A stretch of DNA of 64,000 nt, from positions 3,373,725 through 3,437,724 of the forward strand of contig NZ_KI421500.1 in assembly GCF_000473145.1 (NCBI RefSeq), read 5' to 3'. The translations under genes were made by a program, and so were the position numbers. Every line of letters begins with the position of its first letter. The first letter of the stretch is position 1. Below are positions 24,704 to 32,725 of the stretch, one piece after another. This DNA is from Leisingera daeponensis DSM 23529 (GTDB lineage: Bacteria; Pseudomonadota; Alphaproteobacteria; Rhodobacterales; Rhodobacteraceae). The notes beneath the pieces are model-generated. The model searched no databases. It worked only from the letters and a program-made list of their open reading frames with translations, and was not told where the DNA came from.

Positions 24704-25519
24704 ATGACCGCTCAATCGGGAGAACTGATCGCAAGTCAGATTGGTGCAAACTTGCCCTACCTGCGCCGCTATGCCCGTGCGCTGACTGGCAGCCAAAACA
24801 GCGGCGACCAGTATGCCCTGGCTTCGCTGGAGGCGATCCTGGCCGGTGACGCCGACTACGACAGTGTGCTGTCTCCAAAAGTGGCGCTGTTTCGTGTCTT
24901 CCATGCGATCTGGTCCTCCTCCGGCGCCCCGGCGGCAGAAGAGGGCAGCGATGACGGCCTGGCCGCCAAAGCCCAGAGACATCTGCGGCGGCTGACCCCG
25001 AACACCCGCGAGGCGCTTCTGCTGCACACTATTGAGGAATTCAGCGCAGCCGAAACAGGCACCATCATGGGGGTTAGCGAAAGCGAAGCCTCTGAGCTGA
25101 TTTCCATCGCATACGAGGAGATGTCGCGCGCCACAGCGGGCAGGATTATGATTATCGAGGACGAAGCGGTTATCGCCATGGACCTCGAGGCGATCGTTAC
25201 AGAGATGGGCCATCAGGTAACCGGCATCGCCCGCACCGAATCCGGCGCGCTGGACCTGGCCGCCAAGGAAAGTGCCGATCTGATCCTGTCGGATATCCAG
25301 CTGGCGGATAATTCCAGCGGGATCGACGCTGTCAACGGCATCCTGGCCAAGCACGGCGACTGCCCGGTGATCTTCATCACCGCTTTCCCGGAACGCCTGC
25401 TGACGGGCGAAGGACCCGAACCTGCCTTCCTGATCTCGAAACCCTATACCGAGGAGCAGGTGCGCTCGGCAGTGAGCCAGGCGATGTTCTTCTCCTCCAC
25501 CGAAACCCTGAAAAGCTGA
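24704..25519 (+). CDS. phyR: PhyR general stress response regulator
   Basis: A 271-residue PhyR. The N-terminal 135 residues are an EcfG-like sigma mimic (LPYLRRYARALTGSQNSGDQ in the region 2 part; LTPNTREALLLHTIEEFS in the region 4 part). The C-terminal half is a receiver domain with acidic residues in MIIEDEAVIAMDLE, the phosphorylated aspartate in LILSDIQL (Asp197), threonine in FITAFPE and lysine in LISKPYTEEQV. When phosphorylated it binds NepR and frees EcfG. The start at 24704 has AAGGA 9 bases upstream. It is divergent from nepR-ecfG and ends in an intrinsic terminator. Confidence 0.95.
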   Translation: MTAQSGELIASQIGANLPYLRRYARALTGSQNSGDQYALASLEAILAGDADYDSVLSPKVALFRVFHAIWSSSGAPAAEEGSDDGLAAKAQRHLRRLTPNTREALLLHTIEEFSAAETGTIMGVSESEASELISIAYEEMSRATAGRIMIIEDEAVIAMDLEAIVTEMGHQVTGIARTESGALDLAAKESADLILSDIQLADNSSGIDAVNGILAKHGDCPVIFITAFPERLLTGEGPEPAFLISKPYTEEQVRSAVSQAMFFSSTETLKS

Positions 25520-25547
25520 CACTGCCCGGAATCGCCGGAGGCTTGCA

Positions 25548-25581
25548 GCCCGGGCCGCTTTTTGCGGTCCGGGCTTCTTTT
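25548..25581 (+). terminator. Intrinsic terminator after phyR
   Basis: An 11-bp stem with one G-U pair, GCCCGGGCCGC (25548-25558) and GCGGTCCGGGC (25564-25574), has a TTTTT loop and is followed by TTCTTTTT. It lies 29 bases after phyR. Confidence 0.85.
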
Positions 25582-25614
25582 TGCCCGGCGCTCGGCGGCG
25601 GCCTTTTGTTAAGG

Positions 25615-25646
25615 GCCCCGCCCCGGGGAGGAGAACGGGGCGGGGC
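25615..25646 (-). terminator. GC-rich hairpin after dps gene
   Basis: GCCCCGCCCC (25615-25624) and GGGGCGGGGC (25637-25646) form a perfect 10-bp stem about 57 bases beyond the dps stop on the minus strand. Only a short AT stretch follows, so it is a moderate terminator candidate for the convergent dps transcript. Confidence 0.55.
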
Positions 25647-25702
25647 TTGGTCGCCTTCCTGCAGGACGGGAGGGAGGCAGGAAGGCAGAACCGGTTCCGG
25701 TG

Positions 25703-26200
25703 TCAGGATTTGGCGAGAGCCCGCATCATCCAGGCGGCCTGCTCATGGAAGGCGGAGCGCGCGGTGGCCAGATCCTCGGTCACGATATCGCGGCGGCTGC
25801 TGGCCAGCTCGGCCAGCGCGTGCAGCCGGTGGGCGATCCGCTCATGGCTGGCGGCCAGGTCCTGAGCCATCCCGCCGGCGGACAGTTCGCCGCTGGCGTC
25901 CTCGATCTTGGAGCGGTTCAGGATCTCATCCATCCGCGACGGTGCCAGATGCCCCAGCGCGCGGATGCGTTCAGCCAGCGTGTCGGCGGCAGCGAACATG
26001 TTCTCGTACTGCTCTTCCGTCAGCTTATGCATCGAGTAAAAGGCCGGGCCTTCCACGTTCCAGTGATAGGCGTGGGTCTTGAAAACAAGGCGGTAGGTGT
26101 CCGCCAGCACATCCGCCAGGCCGCTGGCGATCGGGCCAGTGTCGCGGACACCGGTTCCGACGGTGTCGGGGCTCGGGGTGGCTGAAAGTGCGTCAGTCAT
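25703..26200 (-). CDS. dps: Dps family ferritin-like DNA-protection protein
   Basis: A 165-residue Dps protein. The ferroxidase residues are in THAYHWNVEGPAFYSMHKLT (two histidines) and EEQYENMFAAADTLAERIRALG, the classic Dps block. It forms a dodecamer that stores iron and protects DNA from peroxide. The N-terminal 25 residues are a flexible, acidic-neutral tail without the usual lysines, so DNA binding may be weak. It lies 111 bases after a DUF1328 gene on the same strand, which is preceded by an EcfG-like promoter, so stress-induced co-transcription is plausible. Confidence 0.92.
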   Translation of the reverse strand: MTDALSATPSPDTVGTGVRDTGPIASGLADVLADTYRLVFKTHAYHWNVEGPAFYSMHKLTEEQYENMFAAADTLAERIRALGHLAPSRMDEILNRSKIEDASGELSAGGMAQDLAASHERIAHRLHALAELASSRRDIVTEDLATARSAFHEQAAWMMRALAKS

Positions 26201-26311
26201 AGAATACTCCTTGTCTCTGTCTGGATTGCGGCGGTTCAGCGCGAACGACGCGGCAATCAGTTCGGTGCCCGGTCTGCAGGCTGGCGAGCATGCGGCGGCC
26301 GGCAGCGGCCG

Positions 26312-26482
26312 TCAGCGGGAGGAGCCGCGCAGCAGCCGTATGATCAGCGCCACTGCGAACAGCACCAGGAAAATAAAGAACAGGATCTGTGCGATCCCGG
26401 CGGAGGCCGAAGCGATGCCGCCAAACCCGAAGATGCCGGCAATAATTGCAACGGCCAGGAAGACGAGCGCCCAGTACAGCAT
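26312..26482 (-). CDS. DUF1328 small membrane protein (copy 1)
   Basis: A 56-residue protein with two membrane helices: [20 protein letters not shown], a GG hinge with [10 protein letters not shown], then [19 protein letters not shown]. This is the DUF1328/YtjA family, of unknown function and commonly stress-induced. AAAGGA precedes the ATG at 26482 by 8 bases; a 30-codon extension upstream is rejected. GGAAC-N16-GGTT lies at 26541-26517 on the same strand. A second member of the family lies 1.5 kb away under the same type of promoter. Confidence 0.87.
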   Translation of the reverse strand: MLYWALVFLAVAIIAGIFGFGGIASASAGIAQILFFIFLVLFAVALIIRLLRGSSR

Positions 26483-26516
26483 TCCGTGTCCTTTCTGTTG
26501 CGATTTGTACCAGTCC

Positions 26517-26541
26517 AACCCGCCAGCCGGCGAAAGGTTCC
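26517..26541 (-). promoter_or_regulatory. EcfG-type promoter, GGAAC-N16-GGTT, before DUF1328 copy 1
   Basis: On the minus strand GGAAC (26541-26537) and GGTT (26520-26517) are 16 bases apart. The element ends 34 bases before the ATG and carries the same C-to-G change in the -10 box as the site before copy 2. Confidence 0.62.
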
Positions 26542-26709
26542 AGCGACGGCGCCGCAGTTTTTCAAAGCACACGCGCTGCGTCCTGGCCTGCGTACCGGGC
26601 AGGCCGCTTGCCCGCCTGAAGCCGGGCCGGCGCGCACGTGAGGTATTACACGTGAGGTTTTATCAGTCTGGAAAATCGCCGGGCCGCGTGGCCGGGTGCT
26701 GCTGCGGCG

Positions 26710-27441
26710 TCAGATCAGCGGCCGCGGTTCGGGCGCGGAAAGATCTACCATCGCCACGGTGGCCAGGGCCGGCAGATTGCTGATCTTCAGCCGGCCGCTA
26801 TGCCATTCCACCAGCTTCTTGTCCCGCAGCGCCTTCAGCATCTTGTTGGTGTGGACGAGCGACAGGCCCAGTGCATCCGCCAGGTCCTGCTGCTTGAACG
26901 GCAGCGGCACCGCGCCGTTTGCCTCCATCCCCACGGCCTTCAGCCGCTCGTAGATCCGCACCAGCGCCCAGGCAATCCGCTGAGCAGCGTCGCGCTGGCC
27001 GAGCGAGGCGATGGTCTCGCCCAGGAAATGCTCCTCGACCGCGGAAATCCAGGTCAGGTCATAGGCCCGGTGCGGCTGTTGCTCGAACATCTCAAACAAT
27101 GCGGTCCGGCGGAACACGCACAGCGTCATCGCGGTGGTGGCCTCGACCGAATGCTTCATCTCCCCCATCAGCCCGGCCTGCAGCCCGGCGAAATCGCCCG
27201 GAAAAAGAAAGTTGATCACCTGCCGGCGGCCGTTTTCCAAGGTGGTGTAGCGCGTGCCCATTCCTTTCAGAACGGTGTACAACTGCGGGCTGTTGGAGCC
27301 TTCCAGCAGGATTGTTGTGCCCGCATCCACCACCAGTTCGCCGGTTTTGAACTGCTGAGTGAATTGCAGCTCCTCTCGCGACATCGGCATGAAGATGGCC
27401 CGTTTACGCAATGGGCATTGGCGGCAGGCAGTTGAAGACAT
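26710..27441 (-). CDS. Crp/Fnr family transcriptional regulator
   Basis: A 243-residue Crp/Fnr regulator. The cyclic-nucleotide-type beta barrel covers about residues 20-140 (GTTILLEGSNSPQLYTVLKG; FLFPGDFAGLQA). The helix-turn-helix is in FKQQDLADALGLSLVHTNKMLKALRDKKLV. An N-terminal CRQC pair is present, but the four-cysteine [4Fe-4S] pattern of FNR is not, so oxygen sensing of the FNR kind is unlikely. It is divergent from the next gene by 85 bases and sits between two DUF1328 genes in the stress region. The ligand is unknown. Confidence 0.9.
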   Translation of the reverse strand: MSSTACRQCPLRKRAIFMPMSREELQFTQQFKTGELVVDAGTTILLEGSNSPQLYTVLKGMGTRYTTLENGRRQVINFLFPGDFAGLQAGLMGEMKHSVEATTAMTLCVFRRTALFEMFEQQPHRAYDLTWISAVEEHFLGETIASLGQRDAAQRIAWALVRIYERLKAVGMEANGAVPLPFKQQDLADALGLSLVHTNKMLKALRDKKLVEWHSGRLKISNLPALATVAMVDLSAPEPRPLI

Positions 27442-27526
27442 GGCGCTCCCCTAACAGCTATGTCGCAGTTTAATGCGCCGGGTGTGCAATAACTATACAG
27501 TCTATGCAGACAGGGAGGCCGGTGCA

Positions 27527-27943
27527 ATGGAAATGCTCTCTCCAGGCTGCTCACAGGTTTATCTGATCATGTCCCGGAACTATCTGGTAACATGTGACAT
27601 TTGCGATGCCATTCTGGATTTCGACCCGGCCGCTGAACTCAGCGTTCAGAAGGAGTATGATTCTGCACTAGCGGCGCTGAAGCGGTACCAGCAGTTGGCC
27701 GTCGCCTTTATCGAGGCGGGTTCCGAGCAGGTGACCCGGCTTCACTTCGACAGTGCGGTGCAGGACCGTGGCGGCCGCCTGGTTCTGTTGGGAAACGCCG
27801 CCGAAAATGAGCTGGACGCGCACTCGCCATGTCTGCGGTGGCCTGTGCTTGCCCGGCCTGTGTCCACCCAGATGATCCGGGCGCAGCTGGCACTTCTGAA
27901 ACCCGGCGCAGGGAACAAAAACCGCGTTGCCGGGTTGGTTTAG
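27527..27943 (+). CDS. Hypothetical protein between Crp/Fnr and DUF1328
   Basis: A 138-residue protein of unknown function. It has a short N-terminal CDICD pair around residue 27-30, a helical middle (YDSALAALKRYQQLAVAFIEAGSEQV) and a basic C-terminus. No signal peptide or membrane span is obvious. The start at 27527 is chosen because AGGGAGG lies 8 bases upstream; longer and shorter starts lack such a site. The frame uses GC-rich third positions moderately, less than its neighbours, so it may be recently acquired or weakly expressed. It is divergent from the Crp/Fnr gene. Confidence 0.62.
   Translation: MEMLSPGCSQVYLIMSRNYLVTCDICDAILDFDPAAELSVQKEYDSALAALKRYQQLAVAFIEAGSEQVTRLHFDSAVQDRGGRLVLLGNAAENELDAHSPCLRWPVLARPVSTQMIRAQLALLKPGAGNKNRVAGLV
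27912..27936 (+). promoter_or_regulatory. EcfG-type promoter, GGAAC-N16-GGTT, before DUF1328 copy 2
   Basis: GGAAC (27912-27916) and GGTT (27933-27936) are 16 bases apart, inside the 3' end of the upstream hypothetical gene. The element ends 49 bases before the DUF1328 ATG. Spacing and the -10 variant are identical to those before copy 1. Confidence 0.65.
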
Positions 27944-27985
27944 CGGATGCTGCCTGAAGCAGCGTTGCTGAAAAGGAGTAATGAT

Positions 27986-28159
27986 ATGCTTGGTTGGGCG
28001 CTTACATTTCTGGTTATCGCTCTGATTGCGGCCCTGCTTGGATTCGGCGGCATCGCCGGCGCGTCCGCGGGTATTGCCAAAATTCTGTTCTTCATCTTCC
28101 TGGTGCTGTTCGTCATCGCGATGATTGCCCGCGCAATGAAGGGCAAACCGCCGGTCTAA
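27986..28159 (+). CDS. DUF1328 small membrane protein (copy 2)
   Basis: A 57-residue paralogue of the gene at 26312-26482. It has two membrane helices with the same [20 protein letters not shown] core and a short basic tail (RAMKGKPPV). AAAAGGAG lies 7 bases before the ATG at 27986. Function is unknown; the family is small, hydrophobic and often induced with envelope stress. A 12-bp hairpin follows the stop. Confidence 0.87.
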   Translation: MLGWALTFLVIALIAALLGFGGIAGASAGIAKILFFIFLVLFVIAMIARAMKGKPPV

Positions 28160-28495
28160 AATACGGCAAAGCGGCCTGCCCGCACGGCCAAGGCCCCGCC
28201 GCGGGCAGGCCGTGCCCGCCCGGGTGGGGGTGGGGGGCTGCCTGCCGGGCACAGGGTGTGCGTGCCGGGGGGCGCGTGCGGGGGCTGGGCTTGCGCCGCT
28301 GACAAGCGGCCAAGACCGCCCGCCACCCTGTGTCCGGTTCAGGCAAAAGCCATTTCAGGCTTCAGGAACTCGGTTCGGTGCTGGCTGTGCCGCCATCCGC
28401 TGCATAAGCCCGAGACACGGCGCTTCAGCGGAGAACCCCGGCTGTCAGCAGTATAGTTGACATGGTCAATCAAGTGGTTGACATTGCCAACCATC
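28160..28495. other. 336-base gap between DUF1328 copy 2 and marR
   Basis: A 12-bp perfect hairpin (CGGCCTGCCCGC at 28172-28183 with GCGGGCAGGCCG at 28201-28212) ends the DUF1328 transcript, without a T-tract. The stretch 28215-28440 is GC-rich and shows no convincing gene. The last 40 bases are AT-richer and hold the two marR operator palindromes. Confidence 0.55.
28457..28492. promoter_or_regulatory. Two phased palindromes, putative MarR operators
   Basis: TTGAC-ATG-GTCAA (28457-28469) and GGTTGAC-ATT-GCCAACC (28476-28492) share the same half-site and the same 3-base centre. Their centres are 21 bp apart, two helical turns, and the second ends 3 bases before the marR start codon. This is a typical autoregulatory arrangement and would also control the overlapping dehalogenase gene. 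No classical -10/-35 pair is evident around them. Confidence 0.75.
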
Positions 28496-28948
28496 ATGTC
28501 TGACGATCCATTTCATCTCCACCGCTCCCTGGGCTATCAGGTAACCATGCTGGCCCGGGTGATCGAGCGCCGCTTTGAACAGCGGATCGCGGAATTCGGC
28601 CTCACCCGGGTGATGTGGTGCGTGCTGCTGGCCGCAGGGCGGGAGGAACTCACTGCCCCGTCAGAGATCGCAAGCTTCATCGGCATTGACCGCACCGCGG
28701 CCTCGCGCACGCTCCGGCAGATGGAGGAGCGCGGCTTTATCACCCGCAGCGGCGGCGCCCAGGATGGCCGGAAGATCCAGGTCCGGCTGACACCGGGCGG
28801 CCGCACTGCGCTGGCAAAGGTGCTGCCCCTCGCGCAGGAAAACGCAGCCCATTTCGAGGCGAAGCTCACCGGGCCGGAACTGGCCCAGCTGCGCACCGCT
28901 GCCGCCAAGCTGCTCGCGGACGAGCCGCGCATCGTTACCAGGCTATGA
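28496..28948 (+). CDS. MarR family regulator of the reductive dehalogenase
   Basis: A 150-residue MarR repressor. The recognition region is TAPSEIASFIGIDRTAASRTLRQMEERGFI and the wing is GGAQDGRKIQVRLTPGG (both quoted in pieces of the standard fold). Its start at 28496 immediately follows two operator-like palindromes. Its stop overlaps an in-frame ATG of the dehalogenase (ATGA). It is very likely the ligand-responsive switch for that gene, with a halogenated phenol or similar aromatic as inducer by analogy with other MarR systems. The inducer is inference only. Confidence 0.9.
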   Translation: MSDDPFHLHRSLGYQVTMLARVIERRFEQRIAEFGLTRVMWCVLLAAGREELTAPSEIASFIGIDRTAASRTLRQMEERGFITRSGGAQDGRKIQVRLTPGGRTALAKVLPLAQENAAHFEAKLTGPELAQLRTAAAKLLADEPRIVTRL

Positions 28949-28965
28949 GGCACCGGGGGGCAGCG

Positions 28966-31900
28966 ATGGGCAAACTGTTTTCCTACCGAAACCGGCCAGT
29001 GCATCTGGGGCCGTACCCGATGGAAACCCTGGCGCGGCAGGCAACGCCTGCTGAGACGGAGGCGCTGCCGCCGCTGACCCAGGTCAGCTTCCGCCGCCCC
29101 GATGCGCCGCTGTCCCTCGTTAATGCAATGCGTGACTATCAGGCAATGCTGGACGCCACCCGCGAAGGACTGGTGAAAAGGGAGCGCGCAGAAATCCCCG
29201 CCAGCCTGCAGGAGCGCAGCGATCACCTGAAAGCTTTCGGGTACTTCTGCGATGCTTCGCTCGCGGGCGTCTGCGCCGTGCCCTCCGGCGCCTGGCTGGC
29301 CACGCCGCTGGCAAACCCGGATGTGGCGGCGCTGGCGAAGACCCTGCGCAGCAAACAAACCAAGACCTTCGCCTCCGGCATCGACGTGGTGATGGCCAAC
29401 CTGCGCGAGGCGATGCAGGCCCCGCCCGCGGATTGCCGCCACCACAGCCACGCGCTGGTCTATGTCTACGAATTCCCCCGCGACCCCGAAACGGGCGAGG
29501 AGGGCACCGAGTGGCTGGAGGATGCGCAGGAGCAGCGCGCCTGCTTGCGGGCGGCGGAAACGGTGGTGACGCTGGCCAATTACCTCCGCCTCCTGGGGTG
29601 GGAGGCGCGCGCCCACACCGGCGCCGCCACGGATGTGCATCTGGGCAAGCTGGCCGTGCAGGCCGGGTTGGCCACGTTCGAAAACGGCGTTCTCACCAAT
29701 CCGTTTCTGGGCACCCGCTTCGGCATCGCCGCCGTCACCACCACGCTGGAACTGGCCGCCGATATGCCGCTGGTGCCGGGCCAGGCGGCGGGCCTCAAGT
29801 ACCGGCTGGGCCTTGGCACCCACGCCAAAAGCGCCGCCGCCCGCGACCCGTACGGCAAGCGCCGCTTCATGGACGGCCCGCACCCGTTCGAGACCCTGAA
29901 ACGGGTGGACGATCCCACCACCTACATCGACGAGGTAAACGTCGCGCGCGTCCCGAAACGCGCTGACATGTTCGCCCGCGCCCTGTTCGGCGATCTCGGC
30001 AAAGGCCCGCAGGAGGCGGCGAGGAACGGCAATTACGTCCGCAAATCCTCCTCCGCCTTCGCTTTCCGCTCCTCCCTCGCGGCTTTCGTGCTGCTGCAGG
30101 ACGGCGACCCGGCACCGAATATCGATTCCAGCGCCGCGGACGCGTCCCGCAATGCTGCGAATATCAAGGCCGCGGCTTATTTCCTCGGTTGCGACGCGGT
30201 GGGCCTCTCACGCTGCCCGGACTGGGCCTATTACTCCCATGACGCGGCGGGCGAGCCCTTGGCCCCCTACCACGAAAATGCCATCAGCATCATCATCGAC
30301 CAGGGCCACGAAACGATGGAAGGCGCCTCCGGCGACGACTGGATCGCCTGCGCCCAGTCGATGCGCGCCTATCTGCGGTTCTCGCTTCTGGGCGGGGTGA
30401 TCGCGCAGCAGATCCGCAACCTCGGCTATAGCGCCCGCGTGCATTCGGTGATGGACGGCGAGGTGCTGCAGCCGCCGCTGTTGCTGCTGTCGGGCCTGGG
30501 CGAGGTCTCCCGCATCGGCGAGGTGATCCTCAATCCCTTCCTCGGCCCCCGCCTGAAATCCGGCGCGGTCACCACCAACTTGCCGATGACCCACGACAAG
30601 CCGGTCGACTTCGGCCTGCAGCGGTTTTGCGAGGCCTGCAACAAATGCGCCCGCGAATGCCCCTCCGGCGCCATCACCGCCGGGCCTAAGCTGATGTTCA
30701 ACGGCTACGAGATCTGGAAATCCGACAGCCAGAAATGCACCACCTACCGGGTCACCGTCCCCGGCGGCGCCATGTGCGGCCGCTGCATGAAGACCTGCCC
30801 CTGGAACCTCGAAGGCCTGTTTGCCGAGGCGCCGTTCCGCTGGGCCGCGATGAATGTGCCGGGCAGCGCGCCGCTCTTGGCAAGACTCGACGACGCGCTG
30901 GGCAATGGCGAGGTCAACCCGGCCAAGAAATGGTGGTGGGACCTGGAGATGGTGGAGGAGGGGCCTTACGCGCCCTCACAGCATCCGGTCAACGCGCGCA
31001 AGCTGTCCAAGGATCTGGACCTGAAGTTCGAGGACCAGACCCTGGCCGTCTACCCCGCACCGCTGGCGCCGCCGCCCTACGCCTGGCCGGCACCGATGGA
31101 CCGGGAGGCCGGAATTGCCGCCTATCAGGCGATGATCCCCGCCGATGAGCACAAGCGCCGCCGCGCCGCAGGCCTGCCGCCCGAGCATGTCTATACCGCC
31201 GCTCAGGGTGACGCGCCGGTGATGCGGGTGCGGCTGTCGAAGGCCGAGCATATGACGGATGCTGTCACGAAATATGAATTTTCCCTGCCGGACGGCTCCC
31301 CGCTGCCTCAAGCCGCCGCAGGCGCCCATATCGACGTGGTGGTCGCACCTGAGTTTTTCCGCCAGTACTCGCTGTCGGGCGACCCTGCGGACCGATCGAA
31401 ATACCAGATCGCGGTGCTGCGCGAGGACGCAGGCCGCGGCGGTTCCAAGCTGATGCACCGGATCTTCGAGGAAGGCCGGATGGTGTTCATCTCCAAACCC
31501 ATCAACCACTTCCCGCTGGTGGAGGACGCCGCCAAATCCTACCTGATGGGCGGCGGCATCGGGGTGACGCCGATGATCGCCATGGCCCACCGGCTGCACG
31601 CGCTGGGCCGGGACTTTGAGTTCCGCTACTCCTGCTCAAAAATGGCAAACGCCGGGTTCTTGGAAGACCTGAAACATGTCCCTTGGGCGGATAAAGCGCA
31701 TCTGCATTTCTCTGACCAAGGGACCCGTGCGGACCTGTCTGACGTGCTGCACTATGCCCCCGGCAGCCATGTCTACGCCTGCGGTCCGGCGGCCTACATG
31801 CAGGCGGTGCTGGACGCGGCAGCGGCAAATGGCTTCCCCGAGGAGGCCCGCCACATGGAATATTTCTCGGTCCCCGAACAGCCGGACTACGAAAACCATC

Positions 31901-32163
31901 CCTTCACCCTCCGGCTGGCAAAATCGGGCCGCGAGATACTTGTCCCGGCCGAGAAAACCGCCACCGAGGCGCTGGCCGAGAGCGGCATTCATGTGAATGT
32001 GAAATGCTCCGACGGCATCTGCGGCGTGTGCAAGTGCGGGCTGATTTCCGGCGACGCCGAGCACCGCGACTTTGTGCTGTCGAACAAGCAGCGCGAGGGC
32101 GCCATCATCCTCTGCCAGTCCCGCGCGCAGGCGCCCGGCGGCGTGCTGGAAATCGACCTCTAG
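28966..32163 (+). CDS. Self-sufficient catabolic reductive dehalogenase (RdhA fused to NAD(P)H reductase)
   Basis: A 1065-residue fusion (1072 from the alternative ATG at 28945, used for numbering). Residues 1-700 are a cobalamin-dependent reductive dehalogenase with two [4Fe-4S] motifs: Cys562, 565, 568 and 572, and Cys598, 611, 614 and 618. An internal duplication is visible (about 210-278 and 486-555, sharing NPFLGxR and AVTT). Residues 745-1072 are a phthalate-dioxygenase-reductase-like module: flavin motif RQYS (806-809), nucleotide motif GGGIGVTP (869-876) and [2Fe-2S] Cys1021, 1026, 1029 and 1057. No Tat signal is present, so it is cytoplasmic. The architecture matches BhbA and NpRdhA, which remove ortho-halogens from phenolic acids with NADPH. 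It is coupled to marR. Substrate is unknown. Confidence 0.93.
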   Translation: MGKLFSYRNRPVHLGPYPMETLARQATPAETEALPPLTQVSFRRPDAPLSLVNAMRDYQAMLDATREGLVKRERAEIPASLQERSDHLKAFGYFCDASLAGVCAVPSGAWLATPLANPDVAALAKTLRSKQTKTFASGIDVVMANLREAMQAPPADCRHHSHALVYVYEFPRDPETGEEGTEWLEDAQEQRACLRAAETVVTLANYLRLLGWEARAHTGAATDVHLGKLAVQAGLATFENGVLTNPFLGTRFGIAAVTTTLELAADMPLVPGQAAGLKYRLGLGTHAKSAAARDPYGKRRFMDGPHPFETLKRVDDPTTYIDEVNVARVPKRADMFARALFGDLGKGPQEAARNGNYVRKSSSAFAFRSSLAAFVLLQDGDPAPNIDSSAADASRNAANIKAAAYFLGCDAVGLSRCPDWAYYSHDAAGEPLAPYHENAISIIIDQGHETMEGASGDDWIACAQSMRAYLRFSLLGGVIAQQIRNLGYSARVHSVMDGEVLQPPLLLLSGLGEVSRIGEVILNPFLGPRLKSGAVTTNLPMTHDKPVDFGLQRFCEACNKCARECPSGAITAGPKLMFNGYEIWKSDSQKCTTYRVTVPGGAMCGRCMKTCPWNLEGLFAEAPFRWAAMNVPGSAPLLARLDDALGNGEVNPAKKWWWDLEMVEEGPYAPSQHPVNARKLSKDLDLKFEDQTLAVYPAPLAPPPYAWPAPMDREAGIAAYQAMIPADEHKRRRAAGLPPEHVYTAAQGDAPVMRVRLSKAEHMTDAVTKYEFSLPDGSPLPQAAAGAHIDVVVAPEFFRQYSLSGDPADRSKYQIAVLREDAGRGGSKLMHRIFEEGRMVFISKPINHFPLVEDAAKSYLMGGGIGVTPMIAMAHRLHALGRDFEFRYSCSKMANAGFLEDLKHVPWADKAHLHFSDQGTRADLSDVLHYAPGSHVYACGPAAYMQAVLDAAAANGFPEEARHMEYFSVPEQPDYENHPFTLRLAKSGREILVPAEKTATEALAESGIHVNVKCSDGICGVCKCGLISGDAEHRDFVLSNKQREGAIILCQSRAQAPGGVLEIDL

Positions 32164-32274
32164 GCAGGCCGGACAGGCAGCCGGGCGGCGGGCGGCGCCG
32201 GTGCTTGAACCGGTTGCCGCCAGACCCAAATCCGCACGGGTCCCCGTCGGCCGCGGCCAGGCCGGCGTCTGGCC

Positions 32275-32652
32275 TCAGGCGGTTTTCTTCTCCGCCTCCG
32301 CAGCGGCGTCGAACGCCGCCCGCGCGGCATCAATCACCGGCAGATGCTCCAGCGCCCACAGCCCCAGCGCCCGGACCGGCTCGCGGAACGACTCGCCCAG
32401 GGGCGTCAGCGCGTATTCCACCTTGGGCGGGATCGTCGGGTGATAGGTGCGGCTCACCAGCCCGTCACGCTCCAGCTCGCGCAGGGTCAGGCTCAGCATC
32501 CGCTGGGAAATCCCCAGATGCCGCTTCAGCTCATTGAACCGCAGCACCCCGTATTGCGCCAGCGAGATCACGATCAGCACGCTCCAGCGGTCGCCGACCC
32601 GCGACAGCACCTCGTTGATGCGCCCGCATTCCGGGCATTGCCCTCCTGCCAT
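32275..32652 (-). CDS. HxlR family transcriptional regulator
   Basis: A 125-residue HxlR-type winged-helix regulator. It opens with CPECGRINEVLSRVGDRWSVLIV, in which the cysteines may sense electrophiles, followed by the helices RFNELKRHLGISQRMLSLTLRELERDGLV. The C-terminus is alanine-rich. It is divergent from a nitroreductase gene, a very common pairing in which the regulator responds to quinones, aldehydes or nitro compounds. A candidate dyad lies at 32726-32742 in the 125-base gap. Confidence 0.92.
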   Translation of the reverse strand: MAGGQCPECGRINEVLSRVGDRWSVLIVISLAQYGVLRFNELKRHLGISQRMLSLTLRELERDGLVSRTYHPTIPPKVEYALTPLGESFREPVRALGLWALEHLPVIDAARAAFDAAAEAEKKTA

Positions 32653-32725
32653 GATGGTTCCTTCCGTGTGACCGGGGCTAAAAATTGTGCCTTCTTGTGC
32701 CCCTTCCGGTACCGCTTATATAGCC

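Noticed and set aside
26710..27441. FNR-type oxygen sensor
   Set aside because: Only an N-terminal CRQC pair is present; the four-cysteine iron-sulfur set is missing, so the general Crp/Fnr name is used.
28945..28965. Dehalogenase start at ATG 28945
   Set aside because: It overlaps the marR stop (ATGA) and could allow coupling, but the ATG at 28966 has a stronger purine-rich ribosome site and begins the conserved part. Left as an alternative.
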